DNA of 47,735 nt, from NCBI GenBank assembly GCA_018830325.1, contig JAHJSQ010000115.1, positions 1 to 47,735 on the forward strand, given 5' to 3'. The stretch's first letter is position 1; every line of letters starts with the position of its first letter. The notes beneath the pieces are model-generated. The model was not told the origin of the DNA and made no database searches. It saw only the letters and a program-made list of their open reading frames with translations. A program made the translations under genes and the position numbers. Of this stretch, positions 17,178 through 26,388 are shown piece by piece. The DNA is from Gammaproteobacteria bacterium (lineage in GTDB: Bacteria > Pseudomonadota > Gammaproteobacteria > Methylococcales > Methylomonadaceae).

Positions 17178-18203
17178 ATGACAATATCTCTACACAGCTG
17201 TCGTATTTGTAAGACTGAAGATAATCATTCAACATTTATAGCATACGAAATGATGTTTGGCACCCGTGAAAAATTTGAATATTTCCAGTGTAATACTTGC
17301 GACTGTTTGCAAATTACTGATATTCCAAAAAATCTAAGTGAATACTACCCACCAAAATACTACGCCCATACTCCATCAGAAATCACTACTCAAGGTAGAA
17401 ACTGGCTTATTCGTTTCCTTCAAAAACAGCGATGCCGAACTGCTATTTTCGGTAAGTACTACAAACTAAATAACCTTTTGAAATTAATAGTTGATCTTCC
17501 AACTTCGTTACATGAAAGAGTAAATGAAGGATTATTAATTAAAGAGATAATCAATACTGCTGGCCTAAAAAATTTTGATGAGCCCATATTGGATGTTGGT
17601 TGTGGCATCTATTCCCAATGGTTAGCCAACCTAGAGTCAATCGGATTTACTAGGCTTCTAGGTGCAGATCCTATCATTATGGGCGATCAACAGTATGGGC
17701 AAGTTAAAATCGTTGCGTCCGAGCTTAGCGATGTAGTCGGTAAGTTTTCTTTAATTACCCTACACCACTCTTTGGAACATATTCCTGATCAAGAAGCTAC
17801 TCTTCAACAGATTGAGCAACATCTATTGCCTGATGGCGTCTGTTTGATTCGTATTCCTATAGTTTCATCGTTTGTATGGGAAAAATATGGAACTAACTGG
17901 GTGGAATTTGACCCTCCTAGACATCTGTATCTCCATTCCCTAAAAAGCTTAAAGTTACTGGCAAGCAAAACTGGACTGGAAGTCTTCGATATTAAACATG
18001 ACACTACAGCGTTCGAATTTTATGGCAGTGAAATGTATGCCAGAGGAATTCCTTTGACCGATAAGAACTCACCATGGATTAACAAAAATAGTTCACTATT
18101 TACCGAAGAAGAAATGGATGATTTTAAAATACTGGCCAATAAGATTAATCTGTCAGGAGAAGCGGGGCGTGCCGCTTTCTTCTTACGAAAGATTCTTGCA
18201 TGA
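17178..18203 (+). CDS. Class I SAM-dependent methyltransferase with N-terminal Cys4 site
   Basis: The 341-residue protein has two CxxC pairs at residues 8/11 and 38/41, typical of the small zinc-binding head of sugar C-methyltransferase-like proteins. SAM-binding motif I ILDVGCGIYSQW lies near 137 and LITLHHSLEHIPD near 195. It is 12 bases after the Wzt-like ATPase gene. In ABC-exported O-antigens a methyl group on the non-reducing end stops growth and is read by the Wzt C-terminal domain. A chain-terminating role would fit but is inference. The gene is AT-rich. Confidence 0.85.
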   Translation: MTISLHSCRICKTEDNHSTFIAYEMMFGTREKFEYFQCNTCDCLQITDIPKNLSEYYPPKYYAHTPSEITTQGRNWLIRFLQKQRCRTAIFGKYYKLNNLLKLIVDLPTSLHERVNEGLLIKEIINTAGLKNFDEPILDVGCGIYSQWLANLESIGFTRLLGADPIIMGDQQYGQVKIVASELSDVVGKFSLITLHHSLEHIPDQEATLQQIEQHLLPDGVCLIRIPIVSSFVWEKYGTNWVEFDPPRHLYLHSLKSLKLLASKTGLEVFDIKHDTTAFEFYGSEMYARGIPLTDKNSPWINKNSSLFTEEEMDDFKILANKINLSGEAGRAAFFLRKILA

Positions 18204-18557
18204 AGGATTTAGGAAGCCAAGCGCGCCAAGATTTTTCGCGAAAGCTGAAATGGGTCCGTCCGATTTCAGCAGCGAAAAATGACTTGGCGTTTATTGCCTT
18301 CGGCGGCCCGGATTCGCCCTGCGTCCGTTCCACTACGCCACATCATCGTATACTCGATGCGGCTCCGTAGCACTCCCACAAATGGCTTTACGCCGTGTCG
18401 CGATGCCTTGTATTTTGCCTCCGCCTGCGCTATTCGCGCAGACTCTGGCAAAACAGCCGGCGCTACGGCTATCGGGGTCTAAAAATCTTCACTTCGCTAT
18501 CGCTCCGTTTCCAAGATTTTCAGCGTCGGTTATTATTTTTCTAAACAAGGCAATAGT
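18204..18557. repeat. GC-rich intergenic island with a long hairpin, no gene
   Basis: These 350 bases are markedly GC-richer than the genes on both sides. They begin with a nested hairpin at 18225-18290 and contain short frames on both strands without family features. They end at ATTTTCAGCG, echoing the hairpin. It looks like a dispersed repeat or a remnant inserted between two AT-rich genes. Confidence 0.55.
18225..18290. repeat. Nested hairpin after the methyltransferase gene
   Basis: CCAAG, ATTTTTCGC and GCTGAAAT pair in order with ATTTCAGC, GCGAAAAAT and CTTGG around the loop GGGTCCGTCCG. The two inner stems are perfect. It could end transcription of the methyltransferase gene or be the end of a mobile repeat. 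Confidence 0.7.
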
Positions 18558-19727
18558 ATGGTAATGAGCTTAGCAGATAATAATAGTAAAACTATAGTAA
18601 TATATTCACTTTATCCAGAAACTCATGCTTGCCCAATTATACGTTTAATTGCACCTTTAATGGCGCATAATTTTAATATTATTTGGGCCGCAAAACGAAT
18701 TAACTCTGAATGGTCATTTGATTTAGAATCTACTCGTACAGCCGATTTAATCATCATTCAGCGGCATTTTCCAGCTAATTTTACACATAATTTTCTAAAA
18801 AAAATATTAACTTTAAACATACCTATTATTTATGAACTAGATGATATGCTTCTCGACTTACCTAATTATCATCCCAGTTATGAAAACCTAAAAAAACATT
18901 CACCCTATATTAAGTGGATTTTAAAATCAGCTGATGTTGTTATAGTATCTACACCAACTTTAAAGGAATCATTACAAAGATATAATCCACGTTTACTTCA
19001 ATTGGAACACAATCTCGTCAAGTGGAGTCTCTTTAATTCGAGTCCAAGGCAATTGAATCATAATTTTAATTTTCTTATTTCAGGCACATCTACACATGAA
19101 GATGATTGGCTCATTATCTTGGATCCCTTATTAGAAATATTAAAAACTTTCCCAAATGTTAATGCCATTTTTTTTGGAGAATTGCCCACAAGGTTCTTGA
19201 ATCACCCATCAGTTCAACTAATTAAATTTCAAGATAGCTATGAAAAATATGCTTCTATATTAAAAGAACTTCCTGTTCATTGTGCATTAGTACCGTTAAA
19301 AGATACTTATTTTAATCGCTGTAAAAGCAATATAAAATGGCTAGAATATTCCGCAGCGGGCATCCCAGGAATTTATAGCGATGTAATTCCATATCGATCA
19401 TCTATTTTTCATGAAAAGACAGGTTTATTAGTGAGTAATACTTATGATGCTTGGTTTAATAGCATGTATCAATTAGTAAATAATCCAAAGTTAGCACACA
19501 CTTTGGTTAAGAATGCACAAATTGAGGTTTTTATAAATTATAGTATCGAAAAATCCTCTTCAAATTATATTAATTTCATTCAAAGCCTGGTCGGTTCAGA
19601 ACATAAAAGAAGGATATTTGCCGAGTTATCAATACAACCAACAATACTAAAAGAAAGTATTAAAGTAAAAATCCATTCCTTTTTAAATAAATATATTTTG
19701 TGGCGTTTCAATAAAAATAAGGATTAG
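18558..19727 (+). CDS. Glycosyltransferase, GT-B fold (GT4-like)
   Basis: The 389-residue protein begins IVIYSLYPETHACPIIRL, continues with IYELDDMLLDLP near residue 94 and has the C-terminal donor-site pattern KWLEYSAAGIPGIYSDV near 258 and TGLLV near 289. This architecture is found in GT4-like enzymes of glycan loci in which the E-x7-E region reads NIKWLEYSAAGIP. It is strongly AT-rich and lies after a GC-rich repeat island. ATG 18558 or 18564 may start the protein. Donor and acceptor are unknown. Confidence 0.78.
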   Translation: MVMSLADNNSKTIVIYSLYPETHACPIIRLIAPLMAHNFNIIWAAKRINSEWSFDLESTRTADLIIIQRHFPANFTHNFLKKILTLNIPIIYELDDMLLDLPNYHPSYENLKKHSPYIKWILKSADVVIVSTPTLKESLQRYNPRLLQLEHNLVKWSLFNSSPRQLNHNFNFLISGTSTHEDDWLIILDPLLEILKTFPNVNAIFFGELPTRFLNHPSVQLIKFQDSYEKYASILKELPVHCALVPLKDTYFNRCKSNIKWLEYSAAGIPGIYSDVIPYRSSIFHEKTGLLVSNTYDAWFNSMYQLVNNPKLAHTLVKNAQIEVFINYSIEKSSSNYINFIQSLVGSEHKRRIFAELSIQPTILKESIKVKIHSFLNKYILWRFNKNKD

Positions 19728-19737
19728 TTTAATATCT

Positions 19738-20628
19738 ATGAAAAAATTACACACAAAAACAGTTGTATGTATGACCACTTATGACCGAATTGACTGCGCA
19801 CGAATTAATCAAGAGATAATAAAACTAAATTATAAAATGTCTTTGCCGATTGTGCATACCTGCTCAAGTGAAATTTACCAACAACATATAGAAGATATAT
19901 TTTTAAGGTGCGAACCAAAATCTCTCCAATATGGTGCATTAGATCTACTGAACGAATCTCTTAGATTAGCAATGAAAAATTTTTCACCTAAATATATTAT
20001 TCACCTTGAAGGCGATACATGGATCATGAATGAGAAAATAATTTACGATTTAATTGCTAAAATGGAGAAAAATCAAGATTTAATGATTTGTACTTCTGCA
20101 TGGGACGAAGACTTGTTAGCGTTTAAGTATTTAAAAAAACCAACCTTAAAGTTAAAGTTACAACGAGTAATAACCGCTGCATTACGAAAATTTGGCTTAA
20201 ATTATCAACTGGATTGCAGAGACAGTCTTGCAACACAATTTTTTATTATAAGAGCGACACAAGAAGTACTTGACTGTTTTTTGTCTTTAGAACCTATTCC
20301 TGGAATTGACCTGGAGCAGGCACTTTATCGCAAATTTTTCAAAAAATTTACCGAAAAAAATTTATTACGAATGAAGGAACGCGAACCCATCCATCCATTC
20401 AACCGGTACGTCACTGAAAAGTTAACTCTTTTTTCTCAGCATTGGCCAGCTCGTGGCACTGCTAACGATCAACGAGAACCGAGCCATCCACGTTATATTT
20501 CACCAAATTTTGATGGTAAACTCGAAACACTTCAACGTTTTCCCAGCATTCGAAAAGGGGAATACTTACAAAAATTACTTAACGCGGAATCACTTGATTA
20601 TTATAATCCTGGCGCGTCCCGTACCTAA
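19738..20628 (+). CDS. Uncharacterised glycosyltransferase-like protein
   Basis: The 296-residue protein has VVCMTTYDRIDCARIN at its start and YIIHLEGDTWIMN at about residues 86-98, which looks like a GT-A acidic metal motif (ExD). No closer family is recognisable. It is 10 bases after the previous glycosyltransferase and is equally AT-rich, so both were probably gained together. The C-terminal part is basic and aromatic (RYISPNFDGKLETLQRF). I think a sugar transferase is most likely, but this rests on a short motif and on the context. Confidence 0.6.
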   Translation: MKKLHTKTVVCMTTYDRIDCARINQEIIKLNYKMSLPIVHTCSSEIYQQHIEDIFLRCEPKSLQYGALDLLNESLRLAMKNFSPKYIIHLEGDTWIMNEKIIYDLIAKMEKNQDLMICTSAWDEDLLAFKYLKKPTLKLKLQRVITAALRKFGLNYQLDCRDSLATQFFIIRATQEVLDCFLSLEPIPGIDLEQALYRKFFKKFTEKNLLRMKEREPIHPFNRYVTEKLTLFSQHWPARGTANDQREPSHPRYISPNFDGKLETLQRFPSIRKGEYLQKLLNAESLDYYNPGASRT

Positions 20629-20679
20629 TTGATTGTTTAAAAAACGAATTCTTAATGAGTATTTTAAAGCTAATATGCA

Positions 20680-22587
20680 ATGACCACATTTAACATCACT
20701 GACTTATTTAATCCTGCTGATCTTGTTGAAGCCATAGAAATTGATCAGGCAAAACGATTAAGTTTCGAGACTGATAATGGACATTTTTTGATTGATCGCT
20801 TTAATGAGGTTGAATCGCTTTTTATCCGAATCCTAACTAACTCGACAATCAGCTTAGTATGTGAGCACGCCTATACGTTTGAACAAACAGACTACGGCGG
20901 TTATATAGGCAAGCCATTTGATCCCCAGCACCCCCAACTGTGGATTCCTCTCCCACCTATTAAGCGTTGCACTAATTCAGATAGCCAAATCTTGTCTGAA
21001 CATACATCGTCTTTACTCAGTTTCGCATGGAATGAACAGACTGGAATCTTCAAATTAAAAGCTTCAAATAACGGATGCTTAGACTTAATTATTTGGCGTT
21101 TTCCAAATCACTCATCTAATTTTTTTGATAAGCAGATAAGTACATACGACTCTTTTGAGTTACAAAGCTGTTTTCTATGGGGCTCCCACGGCAGTATTAA
21201 TAAACCCGCTGATTTATACCGCCATTTAATTCATGGCGCCGTTTATGATCTTCGTTATTCTTGGCCAAATAACAAAAAGTGCATTTCCGAAAACGAGGCG
21301 CATGCGCTTTACACGGTTTATTCAGGGCTAGAAAAAGCAACTGGCAAAGCAATTTATAGGCATTTTCAGCTGCAACTGGTTCTATCAATCATGCAGCGTC
21401 AAGCTGAGGATGGCGGCTGGTATCACGGCATGTGGACGGATAGTTCAGAATGCCATTACCGTCTCCATACCAGTGGCGTGCATTTATTGATGGATGAATA
21501 CGCCAGAAGCGGTTGTTCGACAGTTAAAACCGCGCTGGAAAAAGCCGTCGCCTTTCTTTCAAAAACCGCCGATCGATTGGATTGCGGTGTGTGGTTTTTA
21601 CACGACTCGCTCGAATTAAGCGAAGCGGCGATGAACAAAGGCCCTTTCCAATGGATTCCGAATCGGACCTTGGGCAAAAGCGTGTCCAATATGTTGGTCT
21701 TGAATACGCATTTGGATACGACGATTGCATTGAACCGCTATGCGCAACTCACCGGCGACCGTCAATACGACGGTTTGATTTCGTCGGCGTTGAATGCCAT
21801 GCGCACGGTATTATCGCTAAAACCGGCCGATTGGTTTTACAAGCCTTTATTTTGGGCCATTGGTTTGACGATGCTGCCAACCTCGACAGCGGCTCGCTTG
21901 CCGTTACCCGTACGGGCTATTAAACGATTCGCGGGGCAATATTTGATTAAAAAATTACCGGATATCAAAGCCAAATTTCCGCGTTTGGTCATGCCTAATG
22001 GTTATATTGATCGCGAACTGTCTTTAAGAACCTGGGCAATCGATTATCAAACGATCAATTTGATGGATTTGGCCCGTTTTGCACGTGCTTTTCCGGGGCA
22101 ATTCGACGAATCGATTTTGGACAAAGCACTGGCATTTACGCATGACAGCGGCTTGATCGAGCGGTACGGAGAATTACAACCCGGCAAGCGTTATGCTCCC
22201 GGTTTTTGGATGGAGGCGCTTTATCATCGCTGTCTCGCGAAACCGGACATGAAATACCGTCATTGGCTGGCCGAGGCTTTGTTGCAATGTTATGATTCGG
22301 AACTCGGCATCGCGCCGTCGTTGCTGGGCGCCAACGGCGAGGCGGTCTCGTATACGGATCAAGTCGCGTCACCTTTAATAGAAAACAAAGCAATCCTTTC
22401 GGCGAATTTATCCCGAAAGGATTCGATCGAATTATTATTGGTCAATATTTCGGACAAGCCAATCGAATGTCCACCGCTTGCAAAACCGTTCGATCGTCTA
22501 TACTGGTCTGATACTGACGAGAAACCGGTCGACTCCGACCTCCTTTGCATCGCCGGCCGAAGCTGGCTAATCGGCAGAACGAGATAA
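20680..22587 (+). CDS. Large putative alpha/alpha-toroid protein (635 aa)
   Basis: Residues 1-180 look beta-rich (VCEHAYTFEQTDYGGYIG); residues 200-560 contain helix repeats with QRQAEDGGWYHGMWTD, HTSGVHLLMDEYARSG and LRTWAIDYQTINLMDLARFA, the look of (alpha/alpha) toroid carbohydrate enzymes. A short beta-like tail follows. There is no signal peptide. It resembles glucuronyl C5-epimerase or lyase architectures in outline but no catalytic motif can be named. Base composition shifts inside the gene near 21440, from AT-rich to host-like, as if a recombination end lies here. It is followed by the next glycosyltransferase after seven bases. Confidence 0.68.
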   Translation: MTTFNITDLFNPADLVEAIEIDQAKRLSFETDNGHFLIDRFNEVESLFIRILTNSTISLVCEHAYTFEQTDYGGYIGKPFDPQHPQLWIPLPPIKRCTNSDSQILSEHTSSLLSFAWNEQTGIFKLKASNNGCLDLIIWRFPNHSSNFFDKQISTYDSFELQSCFLWGSHGSINKPADLYRHLIHGAVYDLRYSWPNNKKCISENEAHALYTVYSGLEKATGKAIYRHFQLQLVLSIMQRQAEDGGWYHGMWTDSSECHYRLHTSGVHLLMDEYARSGCSTVKTALEKAVAFLSKTADRLDCGVWFLHDSLELSEAAMNKGPFQWIPNRTLGKSVSNMLVLNTHLDTTIALNRYAQLTGDRQYDGLISSALNAMRTVLSLKPADWFYKPLFWAIGLTMLPTSTAARLPLPVRAIKRFAGQYLIKKLPDIKAKFPRLVMPNGYIDRELSLRTWAIDYQTINLMDLARFARAFPGQFDESILDKALAFTHDSGLIERYGELQPGKRYAPGFWMEALYHRCLAKPDMKYRHWLAEALLQCYDSELGIAPSLLGANGEAVSYTDQVASPLIENKAILSANLSRKDSIELLLVNISDKPIECPPLAKPFDRLYWSDTDEKPVDSDLLCIAGRSWLIGRTR

Positions 22588-22594
22588 AACCTAT

Positions 22595-23734
22595 ATGCAT
22601 ATCGGTATTGTGACATCGGAATTCCCCCCGGACATCGGCGGCGTTGAGACTTATGCGGTCGAGTTTGCCAAGGCTTTGGCGGAAATCGGCTATCGGGTCA
22701 GCGTATTCGTTCATTTCCGGCATGCCCCGGTTGCTTTACCCGGTATTGAGGTATTCCCGGTTTTGCAGTTTTCAAGACGAATCGACCGGCTTACCTTGCA
22801 ACAATATCCAGTTGATGCCTGGCATGTAATGAATGCCGCACACAGTTGGTTATCGCTGGATACCGATAAACCGGTCGTGGTTTCTATTCACGGTAACGAT
22901 TTTTTGAATCCTTACCCTTTGACCGGAAGACCTGCGTTTGCTCGGAGTGCTTTGTGGCGGTTCTCGAAATTGCTCAGGCCGCTGGATATCCGGCTCGGAA
23001 AGCTGCTGACGGCTCACACGATGCGGCAAGCTTTACCGAGAACGCGCATTATTTTGTCGAACAGTCGCTATACCGAACAAGTTTTCTTGGCCAAATATCC
23101 GGAATGCGAAGGAAAAACATTGGTTGCTCAGGTCGGGGTTGGTCAGTCATTTTTAGAATCTCCTTTACTCAGTAATAATAATGCTGTCCCCCAGCTTCTT
23201 ACTGTGTCGAGGTTGTCCGAATTGCGAAAAAATGTCGATAAGGCGCTAGAAGCCTTGAGTCGTCTCCAAACGGACTTCGATTTTCGTTATACCGTCATCG
23301 GGGACGGAACTTTTAAAGCCGATCTCGAGCAGTTGGCGCAACGATTCGGCTTGTCGGAAAAAGTCGATTTTGCCGGCCGCTTGCCTATCGAGCAAGTTAT
23401 CGAGACAATGCGGCACGCGGATTTATTTATTTTGCCTTCTTCTATTTTGGCCGATAGCCATGAAGGTTTCGGCATTGTCTACCTGGAGGCGGCAGCTTGC
23501 GGGACGCCTTCGCTGGCGACCCGGCAGGCGGGTGCCGTTGAGGCCATACAAGAGGGTGAAAGTGGTTTTTTTGTCGACGAACCGACTGTCGATGCCATCG
23601 AGATTGCCTTGAAAGCGTTTTTGCAAGGCGACATTCGTTTCGCACCCGAAAATTGTCGGGCTTTCGCTGAAAACTTTACATGGCGGCGAGTGGTGCAGCA
23701 AGCCTTGCCTTTTTACTCGTCGGAGGCCGATTGA
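22595..23734 (+). CDS. Glycosyltransferase family 4
   Basis: The 379-residue GT-B enzyme has the N-terminal loop EFPPDIGGVETY at about residues 10-21, VVSIHGNDFLNPYP near 92, LLTVSRLSELRKNVDKAL near 202 and the donor-site motif EGFGIVYLE near 290-298 (E-x7-E). It transfers a sugar to the growing glycan with retention of configuration. It is the first gene of a tightly packed, host-like block: its stop overlaps the ATG of the next gene by one base. Specificity is unknown. Confidence 0.93.
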   Translation: MHIGIVTSEFPPDIGGVETYAVEFAKALAEIGYRVSVFVHFRHAPVALPGIEVFPVLQFSRRIDRLTLQQYPVDAWHVMNAAHSWLSLDTDKPVVVSIHGNDFLNPYPLTGRPAFARSALWRFSKLLRPLDIRLGKLLTAHTMRQALPRTRIILSNSRYTEQVFLAKYPECEGKTLVAQVGVGQSFLESPLLSNNNAVPQLLTVSRLSELRKNVDKALEALSRLQTDFDFRYTVIGDGTFKADLEQLAQRFGLSEKVDFAGRLPIEQVIETMRHADLFILPSSILADSHEGFGIVYLEAAACGTPSLATRQAGAVEAIQEGESGFFVDEPTVDAIEIALKAFLQGDIRFAPENCRAFAENFTWRRVVQQALPFYSSEAD

Positions 23735-24669
23735 TGAGTAAACCGTTAATCTCGGTAATTATACCTTGCTTCAATGCCGAGGCTTATCTACAGGGAGCCT
23801 TGGATTGCGTATTCGGTCAAACTTTTTCGAATGTCGAGTTGATCGCAATCGACGATGGCTCTAGCGACAAGACTTTTACTATTTTGAGTGCGGCAAGCCG
23901 AAAATATCCGGCATTAGTCGCTTTACAACAAGCCAACCAAGGCCCCTATCCTGCTCGAAATGCGGCGCTCACTCACGCGAAAGGCGACTATATCGCGTTT
24001 CTCGATGCCGATGATTACTGGTCGCCAGATTGTCTTGAGAAACTTTACAGGGCTTTACTTACCGGAAACGCCGATCTGAGTTACTGCGGTTGGCAAAATA
24101 TCGTCGAAAACGGTGAAGACGGGCCGCCTTATGTTCCACCGGCTTACGAGTCTGACGATATTTATCGCGCCTTTCTTAAAGGGTGCCCTTGGCCAATTCA
24201 TGCCGCTTTAATCAAGCGTTCGGTCGTTGATCGAGTCGGCGGTTTCTCGACGCGCTGTTTCAGTTCGATGGATTATGACTTTTGGATTCGTGTTTCGGCG
24301 GTAACTCAAAAAATGATTCGGGTGCCGGAAGTTTTGGCCTTTTATCGTTGGCATCAACGCGGTCAAATTTCTTCGGTCAAGTGGCGACAAGTATTGGACG
24401 CCCGGCAAGTCAAAACCGACTTTATCGCACAGCACCCCGAATTGGTTGATCACATACCTGCTCAAAAACTCCACGAGCTTACGAATGGTTATGTACTGAA
24501 ACAAGCTTATACCGCTTTTTGGAAACGCGATCTGGTATCGGCCCAAAAACTTTTTCGAGCCTGTTGGCGGTTTGGTTTTGCCAATTTGAAAGATGCGAAA
24601 TACATTTTGTTGAGCTTTCTGCCGACTTCCTTTTTCCAAACCATGATTCGTTTTGTCGACCGTAACTGA
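23734..24669 (+). CDS. Glycosyltransferase family 2
   Basis: The 311-residue GT-A enzyme has PLISVIIPCFNAEAYL at the N-terminus, AIDDGSSD near residue 38-45 and the metal-binding DADD near 90-93. I start it at ATG 23734, which overlaps the previous stop (TGATG) and follows GGAGG by seven bases. A longer frame from 23680 adds a hydrophobic leader that only reads the upstream gene in another frame. C-terminal residues 270-311 are helical and basic, probably lying against the membrane. It works in the cytoplasm on the glycan; substrate unknown. Confidence 0.92.
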   Translation: MSKPLISVIIPCFNAEAYLQGALDCVFGQTFSNVELIAIDDGSSDKTFTILSAASRKYPALVALQQANQGPYPARNAALTHAKGDYIAFLDADDYWSPDCLEKLYRALLTGNADLSYCGWQNIVENGEDGPPYVPPAYESDDIYRAFLKGCPWPIHAALIKRSVVDRVGGFSTRCFSSMDYDFWIRVSAVTQKMIRVPEVLAFYRWHQRGQISSVKWRQVLDARQVKTDFIAQHPELVDHIPAQKLHELTNGYVLKQAYTAFWKRDLVSAQKLFRACWRFGFANLKDAKYILLSFLPTSFFQTMIRFVDRN

Positions 24670-24675
24670 GCATCT

Positions 24676-25455
24676 ATGAGCAATCGTTTTTTAATCCTGA
24701 TGTATCACATGATTTCGGAGCCCTTGTCCAAGGATGAAGACAAGTATGCGTGCCCTCCTTCGCTTTTCGATAAACACATGGCCTCATTGAGAAGTAGCGG
24801 TTTTATCCCGGTCTCTCTGGAAGCGATCGAGCAGCACTTGAAACATCAGTCGCCTTTACCTGAAAAAGCGGTAGCCGTTACGCTGGACGACGGTTTCGAA
24901 GACAACTTTACGAATGCTTTGCCGATACTCGTTAAACATCGAATTCCTGCAACGGTATTTTTGGCTACCGGCAGTATCGACGGATATAACCAATGGATGA
25001 CGCGTCGTAATTTTCCGAGTCGAAAAATGTTGAATTGGCAACAAGTCACAGCCATGGATCAAGAGGGAATCGCATTTGGCGCCCATACCGTTACGCATTG
25101 CAAATTACCCGAATTGGATAAGGAAACGGTTAGCTACGAAATATCGGCTTCAAAACAGCAAATTGAAGATCGTTTGGGAAAACCGTGCCGACATTTCGCC
25201 TACCCTTACGGATTGTTTACGACAGATAGCAGAAATGCCGTGGAAAATGCAGGCTTTTCGTTGGCATGCTCTACCCGTTCCGGATTCAATACTAGACATA
25301 AGGACCCTTTTTTACTGCATCGAATCGAAGTCTATGGAAACGACGCTTGTTGGAAACTGAAGCAGAAAATGACTTTCGGTATTAACAATGCTGACCTGTT
25401 TTTTCCTTTGAAATATTACTGTTCGCGTCTTGCGCAACGGTTCACTCGGAAATAA
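24676..25455 (+). CDS. Polysaccharide deacetylase (NodB homology domain)
   Basis: The 259-residue protein has NodB motif 1 TLDDGFEDN at about residues 69-77 (catalytic base Asp and metal Asp), motif 2 GAHTVTHCKL near 135 (the H-x3-H metal pair) and HFAYPYG near 174. These carbohydrate esterases remove N-acetyl groups from sugars, yielding a free amine that could then be formylated or sulfated by other enzymes of the locus. There is no signal peptide. It lies seven bases after the glycosyltransferase gene and six before the next one, so it is part of the operon. Confidence 0.92.
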   Translation: MSNRFLILMYHMISEPLSKDEDKYACPPSLFDKHMASLRSSGFIPVSLEAIEQHLKHQSPLPEKAVAVTLDDGFEDNFTNALPILVKHRIPATVFLATGSIDGYNQWMTRRNFPSRKMLNWQQVTAMDQEGIAFGAHTVTHCKLPELDKETVSYEISASKQQIEDRLGKPCRHFAYPYGLFTTDSRNAVENAGFSLACSTRSGFNTRHKDPFLLHRIEVYGNDACWKLKQKMTFGINNADLFFPLKYYCSRLAQRFTRK

Positions 25456-25461
25456 ACCGTC

Positions 25462-26388
25462 ATGGATATGAGTATCATCATTTGCACTTATAACCGCAGT
25501 CAAAATTTGGCGGAATGTTTTGACTGTTTAGGTCAGCAAGAGTTAATCGATCCGATATCATGGGAAGTTCTGCTAATCGACAATAATTCGTCCGATGATA
25601 CAAAACAGGTCGTTGAGCAGTTAACAAAGCAATACAATTTGCCGGTTAGCTATGCTTTCGAAGCCGAACAAGGTTTATCGGCCGCCAGAAACCGAGGGAT
25701 CATGGAGGCCAATGGCACTTATCTGGTATTTATCGATGACGATATCCGTGTGACGAAACACTGGCTGCAAACCATTTATAGCTCTTTTAAAGAGCACGAT
25801 TGCGATGCCGTAGGTGGAAGAATTCACATCGAAAGCCCGGCAACGCTGCCGAAATGGATCACACCGGATATGTACGGCTTTTTGGGTCATCAAGACTTTG
25901 GAGCCGTACCTCACGCGATGGACGGTGTTAAAGAATTTCCGTTTGGAGGCAACATGGCCATTCATCGCCGCGTGTTTGATTTGATAGGCAACTTTAATGT
26001 TAATATGGGCCGTAAAGGCAGCGGGTTAAGAAAGGATGAGATTTTTAAAGGCGAAGAAACCGATTTTTTTCATCGGTTGGCTGCAACCGGAGGGAAATTT
26101 TATTATCATCCGTCCATCTTGGTTTTTCATAAAATCTTACCGCATCAATTAAGGCCCGGTTTTTTTCTGGCTTTGCACAATAACGCCGGTATTTTGAAGG
26201 CTCAACTGGTTAATCATTCATACTCTCGCCGATTTTTTGGCGTTCCTCTTTTTATCTATGCTCAATTTTTTAGAGCGGTTGGGCGTTGGGTATATGAATT
26301 CGTATCAAAAGGATATAATCATTCGTTTAGAAAACTTATGAATATCTCGTATTTTTGGGGCATGATCTGCGGTTACTACAAAAAATGA
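25462..26388 (+). CDS. Glycosyltransferase family 2
   Basis: The 308-residue protein has MSIIICTYNRSQNLAECF at its start, LLIDNNSSDDT near residue 34, ARNRGI near 75 and the metal motif IDDDIRV near 88-94. EETDFFHRL near 195 corresponds to the acceptor/catalytic ED region. The C-terminus is hydrophobic and aromatic (FFGVPLFIYAQFFRAVGRWV), suggesting membrane contact. Its stop overlaps the start of the sulfotransferase gene by three bases. It is similar in type to the GT2 at 27991, and both probably act on the same chain. Confidence 0.92.
   Translation: MDMSIIICTYNRSQNLAECFDCLGQQELIDPISWEVLLIDNNSSDDTKQVVEQLTKQYNLPVSYAFEAEQGLSAARNRGIMEANGTYLVFIDDDIRVTKHWLQTIYSSFKEHDCDAVGGRIHIESPATLPKWITPDMYGFLGHQDFGAVPHAMDGVKEFPFGGNMAIHRRVFDLIGNFNVNMGRKGSGLRKDEIFKGEETDFFHRLAATGGKFYYHPSILVFHKILPHQLRPGFFLALHNNAGILKAQLVNHSYSRRFFGVPLFIYAQFFRAVGRWVYEFVSKGYNHSFRKLMNISYFWGMICGYYKK

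Noticed and set aside
23680-23733. In-frame N-terminal extension of the GT2 protein
   Set aside because: It lies wholly in the preceding gene in another frame; the ATG at 23734 has a GGAGG site and the conserved start of the family.
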